Source: an uncultured Rikenellaceae bacterium | GTDB lineage: Bacteria > Bacteroidota > Bacteroidia > Bacteroidales > Rikenellaceae | Length of the DNA stretch: 64,000 nucleotides | Reading direction: 5' to 3' | Assembly (NCBI GenBank): GCA_944325305.1 | Contig: CALUZO010000014.1 | Span: forward strand, 1 to 64,000 | Shown: in pieces, positions 8,554 to 17,790 of the stretch | Numbering within the stretch: position 1 is the first letter of the stretch | Layout of the letters: each line of letters opens with the position of its first letter | Translations under genes and position numbers: made by a program | The notes under the pieces: generated by a model | Databases searched by the model: none | What the model saw: the letters and a program-made list of their open reading frames with translations, nothing else | Told to the model about the DNA's origin: nothing

Positions 8554-9380
8554 TGTTTCGCGCGCGCGGATTTGCCAGACAAAGGTAAGAGTTTTACTAT
8601 AATAAGCGTAAGCGCAAGTACAAATATTGTGGCCGCGCCAGCCGGAATATTCATGTAATAGCTAATCACAAGTCCCGCAATATTGCCAATGATGCCGAAC
8701 ATGACTGCCCAAACCGTTATCCGTCCGTAACTCTTTGTGAATATGTTTGCAATAACAGCAGGAAGCGTCAGCAGCGATATGAGCAGGACTATCCCTACGG
8801 TCTTGATCGAGAAAACGATAGCCAAAGCCACCAGCACCGCCATAGCATAAGAGATGAAACTGACAGGCACTCCCCTGCTCCGCGCAAATTGTCTGTCGAA
8901 GGCAGCGAAAACGATCTGATGCCATGCGACAGAAAATACGGTTACCAACACCGCTGCAAGAATACCTAAGGCTGCAAGATCGCCACCCGTCACTGTAAGA
9001 ATATTCCCGAAAAGAAAACTCATGAGATTAGGCACGTAACCGGGAGTCATGTAGATGAAGATTATGCCGACAGCCATACCGACAGACCACATGATGCCGA
9101 TGGCCGAATCCTCCCGCATTTTTTCCCGGTCCGAAACCCACTCGATCCCGAGGGCGGACAGCACGGCAAAAATAGCGGCACCCAATATCGGGTTGGCTCC
9201 GAAATAATATGCTATTCCTATACCCCCGAACGAGGCGTGCGTTATTCCCCCGCTGAGGAATACGGTGCGGCGCGCCACGATATAAGTCCCGATTATCCCG
9301 CACACAAGTCCCGAAAGTATACTCGCAAGTAAAGCGTTCGTCAGGAACCTGTATTCGAATATGCCAGCTATGATGTCCAC
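8550..9380 (-). CDS. ZnuB/MntB-type metal ABC transporter permease
   Basis: A 276-residue polytopic protein of the ABC-3 family (zinc, manganese or iron import). About eight hydrophobic helices are visible. The ALLASILSGLVCGIIGTYIV start and the GGITHASFGGIGIAYYFG region are characteristic. No ATP-binding subunit or metal-binding lipoprotein gene lies beside it, so its partners must be elsewhere. The start is GTG at 9380, supported by a minus-strand -7 box at 9411-9418. It is the first gene of the overlapping series permease, lptF/G, ribBA. The metal cannot be told from sequence. Confidence 0.88.
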   Translation of the reverse strand: MDIIAGIFEYRFLTNALLASILSGLVCGIIGTYIVARRTVFLSGGITHASFGGIGIAYYFGANPILGAAIFAVLSALGIEWVSDREKMREDSAIGIMWSVGMAVGIIFIYMTPGYVPNLMSFLFGNILTVTGGDLAALGILAAVLVTVFSVAWHQIVFAAFDRQFARSRGVPVSFISYAMAVLVALAIVFSIKTVGIVLLISLLTLPAVIANIFTKSYGRITVWAVMFGIIGNIAGLVISYYMNIPAGAATIFVLALTLIIVKLLPLSGKSARAKQ

Positions 9381-9410
9381 ACCTCAATTATTTGTCACGG
9401 CAAATATAAT

Positions 9411-9418
9411 GAACCGAA
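9411..9418 (-). promoter_or_regulatory. -7 box for the permease-lptF/G-ribBA operon
   Basis: Minus-strand TATATTTG, 31 bases upstream of the GTG start at 9380. This gives a short leader of roughly 25 bases. Confidence 0.6.
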
Positions 9419-9810
9419 CCTGCAAAAGCAAGCGAGTCAGCCGGCGACAGGACGCACCCGACCTACGCCCGAAACCCTGAAAACGACACGCCACTGTCTA
9501 CAAACAACCAAGAGCATCCGACCTCAACACACACTACAAACACATCTCCGACACAAGTCATGTCCAATACATTTCGGCTATACGGCAACGGCAAATCGAG
9601 ATTTACCATTACTGTGACCTTCTCCAGGTGATTTCTCCGGCCCCGGCCAAGTCAGGCTCCACAATTCGCGGCAATGCCGAACATACAGTTGAACCCGATG
9701 AGCCATCTCGCACAAACTCAGGCACGAGACAATTCTTGACAAATCGCCACATCACAGGTACCCGCAGACAACATCAATATCATATTCGTCGATCAGGCAT
9801 TTGTTTATAC
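9419..9810. other. Divergent intergenic region, about 390 bases
   Basis: It separates two divergent operons. I see no credible gene, tRNA or strong hairpin. Its right end carries the promoter of the DUF4369 gene. Confidence 0.5.
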
Positions 9811-9828
9811 CAAAATTTCATACCTTTG
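9800..9828 (+). promoter_or_regulatory. Promoter of the DUF4369-mtaB operon
   Basis: A -7 box TACCTTTG at 9821-9828 has a TTTG-type upstream element near 9800, with about 18 bases between them. The ATG at 9838 is only ten bases past the box, so the transcript would have almost no leader. Confidence 0.6.
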
Positions 9829-9837
9829 TAACTGGAT

Positions 9838-10530
9838 ATGAAGAATCTTTTTAAACACATAACAATAGCCGGTTTAACATCAGCAATGCTGATGTTTTCG
9901 GCATGTAGAGATGTGAAATCATATATTTCGGGGAACCTCGTGAGTCTCCCCGACGGGAAAGTCTGCCTCTACGGCTACGACGGCACGCTAACAGCCATGG
10001 ACAGCACCACCTCCCACAACGGCCGTTTCACACTCACACAGCCCCAGGCACTTCCCGACTTGGCATTTGTCGGATTCGAATCCCTGCCGGACCTGCTTGT
10101 GCCGGTACTGCTCGACGGTTCAAGGGTCTATATCAGCGGCAACCTCAATTACAAAGACGACATAACCGTTTCCGGAACAAAAGCCAATGACGAACTACGA
10201 GAATATACTCTGTCGATACGCAACACCGACATAATGGCGCGGGCAATAGAAATCGAACTCGACACGATGGATCCGACAGAAGACTCGGTCAGATATGCCC
10301 AAATGAAAGCCAAACGAGATTCGTTGCGTAATTCCATAGCCCGTTCAAGGTCGGAATTCGTACGGCGCAATCCATCGAGCCTGGTATCGGCCATGTTTCT
10401 CGACATGTCGTTTAACGACTCCATGACCCGCCAGCAGGTCGACTCACTGATAAACTGTCTTGACAGCACCACAGTCGACAACGCCTTTCTGCAAAGGTTA
10501 CGCTTCAGACTCGAACATGTCGAAAACTGA
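9838..10530 (+). CDS. DUF4369-domain lipoprotein
   Basis: A 230-residue lipoprotein: signal peptide with lipobox MLMFSACRD (Cys about residue 23), then a beta-rich DUF4369 domain (about 30-125, starting YISGNLVSLPDGKVCLYGYD). An alpha-helical region rich in charged residues follows (126-230). In Bacteroidetes DUF4369 is usually the N-terminal domain of TlpA-like thioredoxin lipoproteins. Here no thioredoxin domain follows, so this is a short form. It is six bases upstream of mtaB and shares its promoter. Its function is not known. Confidence 0.75.
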   Translation: MKNLFKHITIAGLTSAMLMFSACRDVKSYISGNLVSLPDGKVCLYGYDGTLTAMDSTTSHNGRFTLTQPQALPDLAFVGFESLPDLLVPVLLDGSRVYISGNLNYKDDITVSGTKANDELREYTLSIRNTDIMARAIEIELDTMDPTEDSVRYAQMKAKRDSLRNSIARSRSEFVRRNPSSLVSAMFLDMSFNDSMTRQQVDSLINCLDSTTVDNAFLQRLRFRLEHVEN

Positions 10531-10536
10531 CCTGCC

Positions 10537-11826
10537 ATGACAGCACTCAAAGTATCATTCCATACGCTCGGCTGTAAACTCAATTTCGCCGAAACAGCCA
10601 CCATCGCCCGTCAATTCAGCGCAGGCGGCTATACGAAAACAACAGCAGCCGATGCCGACATATGCGTCATAAACACATGCACGGTAACGGAGCATGCAGA
10701 CAAAAAATGCCGTAACCTTATCCGCAAACTCGCACGCACCAACCCCAACGCCATCATTGCCGTTACGGGTTGCTATGCCCAGTTGAAACCCGATTCGATA
10801 CGTCAGATCGAAGGTGTCGACATCGTACTCGGGAACTCTTCTAAGGGACAATTGTTCGACCAAGTCGACGAACTTGTAAAAAGAGGCAAGGTCTCCCCTT
10901 GCGAAAACGACGCGTTCACAGGATTCTTTTCGGCCTTCTCCACCGAAGGCCGAACCCGTTCGTTCCTGAAGGTGCAGGACGGTTGCGACTACAAATGTTC
11001 GTATTGCACCATACCGTACGCCCGTGGCGAGAGCCGAAACATACCTATCGCCGAAGCTACGGAACAAGCACGCGCCATAGCCGCAGCAGGGCAGAAAGAG
11101 ATAGTACTGACAGGTATAAACACAGGCGATTTCGGACATACCACCGGAGAGAGGTTCATAGACCTTTTAAAAGCCCTGAACGGTGTCGAGGGCATAGAAC
11201 GCTACCGCATATCGTCCATAGAACCCAATCTGCTCACCGACGAGGTCATATCTTTCACTGCGACGAGCGAAAAGTTCCAGCCTCATTTTCACATTCCTCT
11301 TCAGAGCGGATGCGACCGAATACTCGGACTCATGCGCAGACGCTACACCACCGACGTCTTCGCACGAAGGATAGAGACCGTAAGGCGTGTGATGCCCGAT
11401 ACGTTTTTCGGGATAGACATTATCGTCGGATTTCCGGGCGAAAGTGCCGAGGATTTCGAAACGACGTATGCATTCCTCGAAAAAATATCCCCGGCATACC
11501 TGCATGTTTTCCCGTATTCAGACAGGCCGCTTGCTCCCGCGTCCAGGTTCGATGGGAAAGTTGCACCGCAAGTGATGGCTGACCGAGTGAAACGACTGAC
11601 AGATCTCAGCGACCGTATGCATAAAAGGTTCCTGGAACGTTATATCGGTAAAGAGGCTCATGTTTTATGGGAAAGTACGCTTAAGGAGGGTAAAATGGCC
11701 GGATTTACCGGAAATTATATCCGGGTTAAGGCCCCGTACGACAAAAAATATGTAAACAAAATAACTAAAGTGCTGCTCACAGGTATAACGGAAGACGGAA
11801 ACATGACAGGAGAGATTACCACATAA
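10537..11826 (+). CDS. mtaB: tRNA t6A37 methylthiotransferase MtaB
   Basis: A radical-SAM methylthiotransferase that converts t6A37 to ms2t6A37 in tRNAs decoding ANN codons. The 429-residue protein has the N-terminal MTTase domain with three cluster cysteines (C13 in HTLGCKLNFAET, C48 in INTCTV, C79 in VTGCYAQ). The radical-SAM motif CDYKCSYC is at 150-157. A TRAM-like RNA-binding domain occupies the last 60 residues. 'LGCKLN' in place of 'YGCQMN' is typical of MtaB rather than MiaB. It follows the DUF4369 gene by six bases. Its stop is followed within 15 bases by the tandem repeat at 11836-11987. Confidence 0.93.
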   Translation: MTALKVSFHTLGCKLNFAETATIARQFSAGGYTKTTAADADICVINTCTVTEHADKKCRNLIRKLARTNPNAIIAVTGCYAQLKPDSIRQIEGVDIVLGNSSKGQLFDQVDELVKRGKVSPCENDAFTGFFSAFSTEGRTRSFLKVQDGCDYKCSYCTIPYARGESRNIPIAEATEQARAIAAAGQKEIVLTGINTGDFGHTTGERFIDLLKALNGVEGIERYRISSIEPNLLTDEVISFTATSEKFQPHFHIPLQSGCDRILGLMRRRYTTDVFARRIETVRRVMPDTFFGIDIIVGFPGESAEDFETTYAFLEKISPAYLHVFPYSDRPLAPASRFDGKVAPQVMADRVKRLTDLSDRMHKRFLERYIGKEAHVLWESTLKEGKMAGFTGNYIRVKAPYDKKYVNKITKVLLTGITEDGNMTGEITT

Positions 11827-11835
11827 CGAGATACT

Positions 11836-11987
11836 GAATGCGGCTCGGTAATCTCCGAAAGCGCAGGCTTTCTCCGATTGCTCTCGCCTTTTCACTATAT
11901 TTGTAGAATATAGGAGGCGGCTCGGTAATCTCCGAAAGCGCAGGCTTTCTCCGATTGCTCTCGCCTTTCACTATATTTGTAGTGTCA
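11836..11987 (+). repeat. Tandem pair of a promoter-bearing repeat, unit 76-77 bp
   Basis: Two nearly identical units follow mtaB. CGGCTCGGTAATC occurs at 11841 and again at 11918, and TATATTTG at 11896-11903 and 11972-11979. The units differ by about one T in the CCTTTT/CCTTT run and at the junction. Each unit contains a small hairpin (GAAAGC/GCTTTC) and ends in a -7 box. The unit junction CTATATTTGTAGAATATAG is itself an inverted repeat. Related copies occur at 53950-54124 and, in weaker form, at 50112-50143 and 58562-58632. Confidence 0.85.
11972..11979 (+). promoter_or_regulatory. -7 box at the end of the second repeat unit
   Basis: TATATTTG, 95 bases before the ATG of the HAMP protein. 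It is the only plausible promoter for the three-gene operon 12074-15821. The first repeat unit supplies a second box at 11896-11903. Confidence 0.5.
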
Positions 11988-12073
11988 CAGGATGCCATCC
12001 GACGAAACCAGGGAAAAATTTCCCGCAATTCGACATCCAACTGTTATTGAATTTGTCAAACTTTGATGGTGAT

Positions 12074-12826
12074 ATGAATATACGCAAAAAAATAATGCTC
12101 GGCTTTCTATGCCTTGGAGCCATGCTTGCATTTTCCGGCATGATCTCGACGTTCCAGTTAAGAAGATTAAGCCGTAATACCGAAAACCTGCTCAATTCTA
12201 GTATCAAGAGCATAGCAGTATCCAAAGCCATGCTCGACGTTTCGCAGGAGCAGAACACCTCACTGCTTCACATGATCGTCCTCGGCCAAACCGAATTCGA
12301 CAGCACATTCACAGCATCACGCATTGCATTCGGAAAAGCTCTCAAGAACGCAGCCTCCATGGCAGAAAGCAATGCAAAGGGGCTGGATTCGATATATACC
12401 GCCCGAGACAACTACTACGAATTGATAGACAGTTTCTTCCATACCCCGGGAGAGAAAGACATAGAATGGTTCATGCAGATGTACGGATCATCCTACATGG
12501 CACTCACGAGCGCTATAAAGAATTACATGGTCGCATCGCAACATATAACTCTCAGTAAGGCCGAATCACTCGAAAGATACGCTTATCGCGCAATCATCCC
12601 CGGCATCATCACCCTCTGTGTAGCGATATTGTTGATTATAGTCTTCGCATTCATGATGGAAACATATTACATCAGGCCCGTGGAACGCATGACAAAAGGA
12701 CTCGACTCTCTGCTCAAACACAGGTTCCCATACAATGTGGAGGTCGAAGGCAACGATGAGATCGCACGCCTGAACGATCAGTTGGAAGAACTGGCTGCAT
12801 TGGCACGTGACAGGATCAAAGAATAG
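12074..12826 (+). CDS. Four-helix-bundle receptor-like protein with HAMP domain, no output domain
   Basis: A 250-residue membrane protein with the layout of a chemoreceptor input half. TM1 is at about 5-27 (IMLGFLCLGAMLAFSGM). A helical periplasmic part (30-175) resembles the 4HB_MCP ligand domain. TM2 (about 178-200) is followed by a HAMP-like segment at 203-250 (YYIRPVERMTKGLDSLL...). The chain stops there: no methyl-accepting, kinase, cyclase or phosphatase domain follows. I chose the ATG at 12074 over the upstream TTG at 12047. The next gene, trkH, starts two bases after its stop. A role in sensing or gating tied to TrkH is an inference from this spacing only. Confidence 0.75.
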   Translation: MNIRKKIMLGFLCLGAMLAFSGMISTFQLRRLSRNTENLLNSSIKSIAVSKAMLDVSQEQNTSLLHMIVLGQTEFDSTFTASRIAFGKALKNAASMAESNAKGLDSIYTARDNYYELIDSFFHTPGEKDIEWFMQMYGSSYMALTSAIKNYMVASQHITLSKAESLERYAYRAIIPGIITLCVAILLIIVFAFMMETYYIRPVERMTKGLDSLLKHRFPYNVEVEGNDEIARLNDQLEELAALARDRIKE

Positions 12827-12828
12827 CT

Positions 12829-14274
12829 ATGAGACTGGCTGTAGTATTAAGATATATAGGTATTATAATGCTGCTCAACGCAGCGTTCATGCTGCTGTCG
12901 GCAGGCATATCGCTTATCAATAACACTGATTCGGGATTCTATCCGCTCATGCTTTCGTTCGTTCTTACGAGCATACTCGGTGTTTTTCCGCTGATTTTTG
13001 TCCGCAAAAACGACCGCATCAATATGAAAGAGGCATACGCTATCGTTGTTGGCGCATGGCTCACAGCTTGCATAGTCGGAACTTTCCCCTATCTGTTGTG
13101 GGGAGGAGAATTTTCCTGGCCCACGGCATGGTTCGAAAGCGTCTCCGGTTTTACTACCACTGGGTCCACAGCCCTGGCAGATGTCGAAGCGCTACCAAAG
13201 GGCTTACTATTTTGGCGTTCGTCCACACACTGGCTCGGCGGTGTAGGTGTCGTCATGTTCGTACTCGTGGTGCTGCCGACCGTAGGCAGAACAAAGATGA
13301 CGCTTTCGAGCGTTGAACTGTCGCCAATGGCCAAGGAAAACTACAGATACAAGACACAGAAGGTCATATACATTCTTTTGTCGGTATATTTGGGTCTGAC
13401 AGTATTGGAAACCATATGTCTGAAAATCGCAGGGATGGGATGGTTCGACGCGATTAACCACGCATTCTCGACCGTATCCACCGGAGGATTCAGCACAAAA
13501 AACGCCAGCATAGCTTATTACAACAGCCTAGCGATAGAGATCATAATAATGATCTTCATGCTGATGTCCGGTCTCCATTTCGGGCTCATCTTCGCTACGC
13601 TTGTCGGCAAGCGCAATAATATTTTCCGCAACGAAGTATCGCGGTTCTACTTTGCGACATTCCTGATCAGCGGGCTGCTTATCACTTTCAGTCTGTGGCA
13701 TGCAGGTATGTACGGTTCTTTTTTCGAGTCGCTCAGATACTCTCTTTTCCAAACTGCAGCCGTGATAACCACCACCGGATTCGCCACAGCCGATACGACA
13801 TTGTGGACATCTTTGGCCATCATGCTGCTATTGTATCTTATGTTCCAGTGTGCGTGTGCCGGTTCCACCTCAGGCGGTATCAAGAGCGACCGTGTATGGC
13901 TTGCGCTCAAGGCAATCCGCTTGCGCATACTCCGACAACAACACCCCAATGCAGTCATACGCATCAAAATGAACGGAGTTCCTCAAGACAACTCGGTCAT
14001 CAATTTCGCGATGTTCTTCATCGTGATATATATCATGATAATATGTGCTGGCACTATAATAGTATCCGCAACGGGCGAAGACCTGATGACTAGCTTCAGT
14101 CTGGTTGCCACTAGCATGGGCAATGTTGGGCCAGGATTCGGATCTATTGGTTCAATGAGCAATTATTCCGAGATTTCGTCGTTTGTTAAAATATTCAGCA
14201 CTATCTTTATGCTGTTGGGACGTCTCGAAATATTCGGACTTTTTCAGTTGTTCCTTATGAAATGGTGGAGATAA
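12829..14274 (+). CDS. trkH: TrkH-family potassium uptake transporter
   Basis: The membrane subunit of a Trk/Ktr-type K+ importer, 481 residues, about ten or more membrane helices. The four pore-loop motifs with selectivity-filter glycines are visible as SGFTTTGST, STVSTGGFST, TTTGFATAD and SMGNVGPGFG. The regulatory TrkA/KtrA nucleotide-binding subunit is not encoded in the window. It lies between the HAMP stub (two-base gap) and the SPOR protein gene, whose ATG overlaps the trkH stop (TAATG). The three are almost certainly one transcript. Confidence 0.93.
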   Translation: MRLAVVLRYIGIIMLLNAAFMLLSAGISLINNTDSGFYPLMLSFVLTSILGVFPLIFVRKNDRINMKEAYAIVVGAWLTACIVGTFPYLLWGGEFSWPTAWFESVSGFTTTGSTALADVEALPKGLLFWRSSTHWLGGVGVVMFVLVVLPTVGRTKMTLSSVELSPMAKENYRYKTQKVIYILLSVYLGLTVLETICLKIAGMGWFDAINHAFSTVSTGGFSTKNASIAYYNSLAIEIIIMIFMLMSGLHFGLIFATLVGKRNNIFRNEVSRFYFATFLISGLLITFSLWHAGMYGSFFESLRYSLFQTAAVITTTGFATADTTLWTSLAIMLLLYLMFQCACAGSTSGGIKSDRVWLALKAIRLRILRQQHPNAVIRIKMNGVPQDNSVINFAMFFIVIYIMIICAGTIIVSATGEDLMTSFSLVATSMGNVGPGFGSIGSMSNYSEISSFVKIFSTIFMLLGRLEIFGLFQLFLMKWWR

Positions 14275-15821
14275 TGATTTTCAAAAAGCTATATATCGCC
14301 TTATTGCTGACATTCTGCGCAGTCCACTTCAGCACGACAGCCCAGGTGCGCCCACGCGTGGACGGGCTCGAGGTCGACACCACTTATATGTCGCTGCTGG
14401 CCGAAGAGATGAAACTGCGCACACAGGAAGACTCGCTCGTTAAAACCGTAGCCTCGTTGCGTGAAAAACTGCGCACAGACCGCAACAATATCCAATCGAA
14501 CAGTCAAAACATCCTCAAACTCGAAGGCGAAATATTCGAAGTACGCAACAAGATAGGCCGCATAGCCAGCCAAACAAGCGCCATCGAGCAGGATTTCATA
14601 CTGAAGAACCTCGGTGGCGTTACCAACCAAACAACCGACCAAAGCCACAAACTACAAAACTCAGGCAACGTATCGGCATACCTGACGGCAAATCCTTTTT
14701 TCAAACAGAACATGCCGGCAGAAGATTATGCGGCATTGACTCTGGCTGGCGAAAAAGAGAAACCTCTGGCCAGCTATATCAGAATATTCGCCCACAACTA
14801 TAACCTCCTGTCAAAAATCGCCGACGAATACGCCAAAGCAGACAGCGTTGTAGTGGCCGACAGCCTGTGGCAAAATTACATAGAACAGAAACGGCTTCTG
14901 TCAGCGATATCAGATTCAGTCGCTACCTTGAACGACTATATTTTTGACACCAAATCATACAGCTACAACCTTCTTCTCGACAAGCTGAACAAAACGCAAC
15001 TCATCAAGGAATTCGGCGACAAAAACTCGCAGGCACGAAGCGCAGAAGCACAACTCAACAATAAATCCGAGGCTGTCGCTGTATCGGCATATCCTATCCG
15101 CAAACGACTGACTCTCGATTACGAGACTACGCTCGCCCGCATCCTGGGACTCGACATGGCACTCGACTCTCTCGAAATAATACAGGCGGAACTCGATACG
15201 CTCATGTCCGATTATCCGCCGATCATGCTGAATGAAAAGCTCTTTATAGATTATGAGCCGATAACGATTCACTCTCCCGCAAGGTACAATACGACAAACC
15301 CAATCCCCGAACTCGTCATATATGAAAAGGGTACCATATACCGTATCCTGCTCGGTTCATTTACGAGAGAGCAACCCGTCTCCATATTCAGGGGAGCCTA
15401 CCCTCTCGGGGTATGGCGCAGCGAAGACGGCAAGTATAATTATTACGCCGGAGGCTTCGCAACACGGGAAGAAGCCGAAGCAGCACTCGAACAAATGAAG
15501 GAGGTCGGCTTCAAAGCTCCCAAGATAGCCCTCTGGGATTACGGAGATTACTCGCTCCCGGACGAAACCCAACTCTCGCAAGATCGCGAATCGACCGACG
15601 CTGCCGTACTCCGCATAGAAATATCCGGCGTCAAGGGCGACCTCAACGATGCAGTCAAAGAAGCCATCAAGGAAGCTGCACCCGGAAAAGACATAATCCG
15701 CATGGGCGACCTGTTCACTGTCGGTACATTCTCCGGCGAAGGCGAAGCAGAACGTGTGGCTTCGGCAATCAGAGCAGCCGACCCGATACTCGAAGTGAAA
15801 GTCACGGGGCAAACGGAATAA
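14274..15821 (+). CDS. Periplasmic SPOR-domain protein with coiled-coil region
   Basis: A 515-residue exported protein. The signal peptide (IALLLTFCAVHFSTTAQ) is followed by a long alpha-helical, coiled-coil-prone region (30-330). A SPOR-type domain (about 355-420, YRILLGSFT...YYAGGFATREEA) binds denuded septal peptidoglycan in the known family. A second degenerate SPOR-like repeat lies near the C-terminus (GTFSGEGEAERVASAIRAAD). I use the ATG overlapping the trkH stop (TAATG) rather than the in-frame ATG 12 bases earlier. A cell-envelope or division role is likely from the domain; the link to TrkH and the HAMP protein is only by operon. Confidence 0.8.
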   Translation: MIFKKLYIALLLTFCAVHFSTTAQVRPRVDGLEVDTTYMSLLAEEMKLRTQEDSLVKTVASLREKLRTDRNNIQSNSQNILKLEGEIFEVRNKIGRIASQTSAIEQDFILKNLGGVTNQTTDQSHKLQNSGNVSAYLTANPFFKQNMPAEDYAALTLAGEKEKPLASYIRIFAHNYNLLSKIADEYAKADSVVVADSLWQNYIEQKRLLSAISDSVATLNDYIFDTKSYSYNLLLDKLNKTQLIKEFGDKNSQARSAEAQLNNKSEAVAVSAYPIRKRLTLDYETTLARILGLDMALDSLEIIQAELDTLMSDYPPIMLNEKLFIDYEPITIHSPARYNTTNPIPELVIYEKGTIYRILLGSFTREQPVSIFRGAYPLGVWRSEDGKYNYYAGGFATREEAEAALEQMKEVGFKAPKIALWDYGDYSLPDETQLSQDRESTDAAVLRIEISGVKGDLNDAVKEAIKEAAPGKDIIRMGDLFTVGTFSGEGEAERVASAIRAADPILEVKVTGQTE

Positions 15822-15955
15822 ATCGACACGCCATGTTTTGCGGATATATTCCGCATGCCTCTATCGGGAACCGACAATATGCTAAAAAATCATGGAGTAT
15901 TGTTGATAATCCGACAAATTTACGTATCTTGGTTGGAGTTTAGCCCAAACATACG

Positions 15956-16432
15956 ATGACTTTAATAATCGCACTTATCATAATCGGAGTACTGTTAGTC
16001 GTCGCCGAACTCGTTCTGTTACCCGGACTTTCAGTGGCAGGCATAGGAGCACTAATATGCTACGGGATTGCCATATATTTCGGATTCAGCACGTACGGGA
16101 CCAACGGAGGACTCATCGTCATAGGATCCATACTCATTCTTTCCGTGATTGCCACCGTGTTGTCGCTGCGCGCACGGACCTGGCACAAACTCGCCCTCAC
16201 GCAAGCAATCGACGGCAAATCACAGATACAACCACAAGACACGCTGAAAATAGGCGACCGCGGTCTTACCGTCACTAGGCTGGCTCCTATGGGTAAGGTT
16301 ACGATAAGCGGTGAAACATACGAGGCTAAATCGCAGGGGAACCTCTACCTCGATCCGAAACAGGGAATAGAGGTCGTCGGTTTCGAGAATTTCAATGTAA
16401 TCGTCAAACCATTGCAAATTAATAATAATTAA
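15956..16432 (+). CDS. NfeD-like membrane protein
   Basis: A 158-residue protein with three hydrophobic segments (about 2-22, 25-45 and 51-70) and a C-terminal soluble domain (95-155, [26 protein letters not shown]...) that matches the OB-fold of NfeD proteins. This is the short form without the N-terminal ClpP-like protease. Short NfeD proteins are encoded next to flotillins, and here the flotillin-like FloA gene starts 14 bases downstream. The pair probably assembles in membrane microdomains. A weaker -7 box (TATCTTGG) lies at 15924-15931. Confidence 0.88.
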   Translation: MTLIIALIIIGVLLVVAELVLLPGLSVAGIGALICYGIAIYFGFSTYGTNGGLIVIGSILILSVIATVLSLRARTWHKLALTQAIDGKSQIQPQDTLKIGDRGLTVTRLAPMGKVTISGETYEAKSQGNLYLDPKQGIEVVGFENFNVIVKPLQINNN

Positions 16433-16446
16433 ATCCCAAAGACAGA

Positions 16447-17415
16447 ATGGAAGGAGCAGGACTTTATGTCGTAATTGCCATAGTAGGCATTATCGTTCTA
16501 TGGTTTTTTTTCTATTTCGTGCCGATCGGCCTTTGGTTCTCGGCTCTGGTATCAGGAGTTCGCATCAGCCTGTTGCAACTCATACTCATGCGTTGGAGAA
16601 AAGTTCCGCCATCGGTCATCGTATCGGCCATGATCGAAGGGACCAAGGCAGGCCTCAAACTAAATGCCAACGAACTGGAAGCACATTATCTTGCAAAAGG
16701 TAACGTACCGAATGTGGTTCACGCACTGGTGTCTGCCCAGAAAGCAAACATTGTTCTCGACTTCAAAATGGCATCGGCTATCGACCTCGCCGGTCGCGAC
16801 GTTTTCGAAGCAGTGCAGATGTCGGTGAATCCCAAAGTTATCAACACCCCTCCCGTAGCGGCAATGGCCAAAGACGGCATCCAGCTTATAGCAAAAGCAA
16901 GGGTAACCGTACGGGCAAACATAAAACAACTCGTAGGAGGTGCGGGCGAAGAAACCGTACTGGCCCGTGTGGGTGAAGGCATAGTCTCCTCCATAGGATC
17001 CTCGGCATCCCACAAACTCGTACTCGAAAACCCCGACTCTATCTCCAAAGTAGTTCTGAGCAAGGGTCTCGATGCTGGAACAGCCTTCGAGATACTCTCC
17101 ATCGACATCGCCGACATAGACGTCGGGAAGAACATCGGAGCCCAACTTCAGATAGACCAGGCAAATGCCGACAAGAATATCGCCCAGGCAAAAGCGGAAG
17201 AAAAACGAGCCATGGCCGTCGCGCTCGAACAGGAGATGAGGGCAAAAGCACAGGAAGCCCGCGCAAAGGTCATACTCGCAGAAGCAGAGGTGCCGCTGGC
17301 AATGGCCGAAGCATTGCGTTCGGGAAATCTCGGAATCATGGATTACTATAAAATACAGAATATCCAGGCCGATACCGCCATGCGCGAAGGCATAGCCAAA
17401 CCAGATAAAAAATAG
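16447..17415 (+). CDS. floA: Flotillin-like protein FloA
   Basis: A 322-residue protein of the UPF0365/FloA family. An N-terminal membrane hairpin or anchor (about 5-35) is followed by an SPFH-like domain and a C-terminal Ala/Glu/Lys-rich coiled coil (about 225-300: [19 protein letters not shown]...). In known systems FloA oligomerises in the membrane and organises lipid microdomains. It is co-transcribed with the NfeD-like gene. A hairpin at 17582-17613 ends the unit. Confidence 0.93.
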   Translation: MEGAGLYVVIAIVGIIVLWFFFYFVPIGLWFSALVSGVRISLLQLILMRWRKVPPSVIVSAMIEGTKAGLKLNANELEAHYLAKGNVPNVVHALVSAQKANIVLDFKMASAIDLAGRDVFEAVQMSVNPKVINTPPVAAMAKDGIQLIAKARVTVRANIKQLVGGAGEETVLARVGEGIVSSIGSSASHKLVLENPDSISKVVLSKGLDAGTAFEILSIDIADIDVGKNIGAQLQIDQANADKNIAQAKAEEKRAMAVALEQEMRAKAQEARAKVILAEAEVPLAMAEALRSGNLGIMDYYKIQNIQADTAMREGIAKPDKK

Positions 17416-17755
17416 TCTCTCTCGGTCTGTACTCGCTCACGATTCCGGAAACAGATGAGACCAACACAATCGGCTCATACCAAGCGACGGAATTTCATGT
17501 TGTCCATGATTACCAGCGACAAAATCCGCACAATCACGTACGACACAGCAGACAGACACAAACACTATTAAACTAACATCGAAGAAAGCCGGTTAAAATA
17601 CCGGCTTTCTTTATCCACACAACAGATGTCTCAGAGTTGCGATCATAAATCATTCCTATACGCATTGCACTCAAATATATTTATGCGGACCGGCAATGGC
17701 CATTCTTCACGATATTCTACCTCGGCAACCAAATACGTATTTTTAAAAATTACAC
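17416..17755. other. Gap between floA and the ABM lipoprotein gene
   Basis: About 340 bases holding the terminator at 17582-17613 and a promoter box at its right end. No other feature is supported. Confidence 0.5.
17582..17613 (+). terminator. Terminator after floA
   Basis: Arms GAAAGCCGG and CCGGCTTTC around the loop TTAAAATA, followed by TTTATC. It lies about 170 bases past the floA stop. Confidence 0.7.
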
Positions 17756-17763
17756 TAAATTTG
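17756..17763 (+). promoter_or_regulatory. -7 box for the ABM-domain lipoprotein
   Basis: TAAATTTG, 27 bases before the ATG at 17791. Confidence 0.5.
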
Positions 17764-17790
17764 GTGCCGTAACAGTAAATCACATGGATT

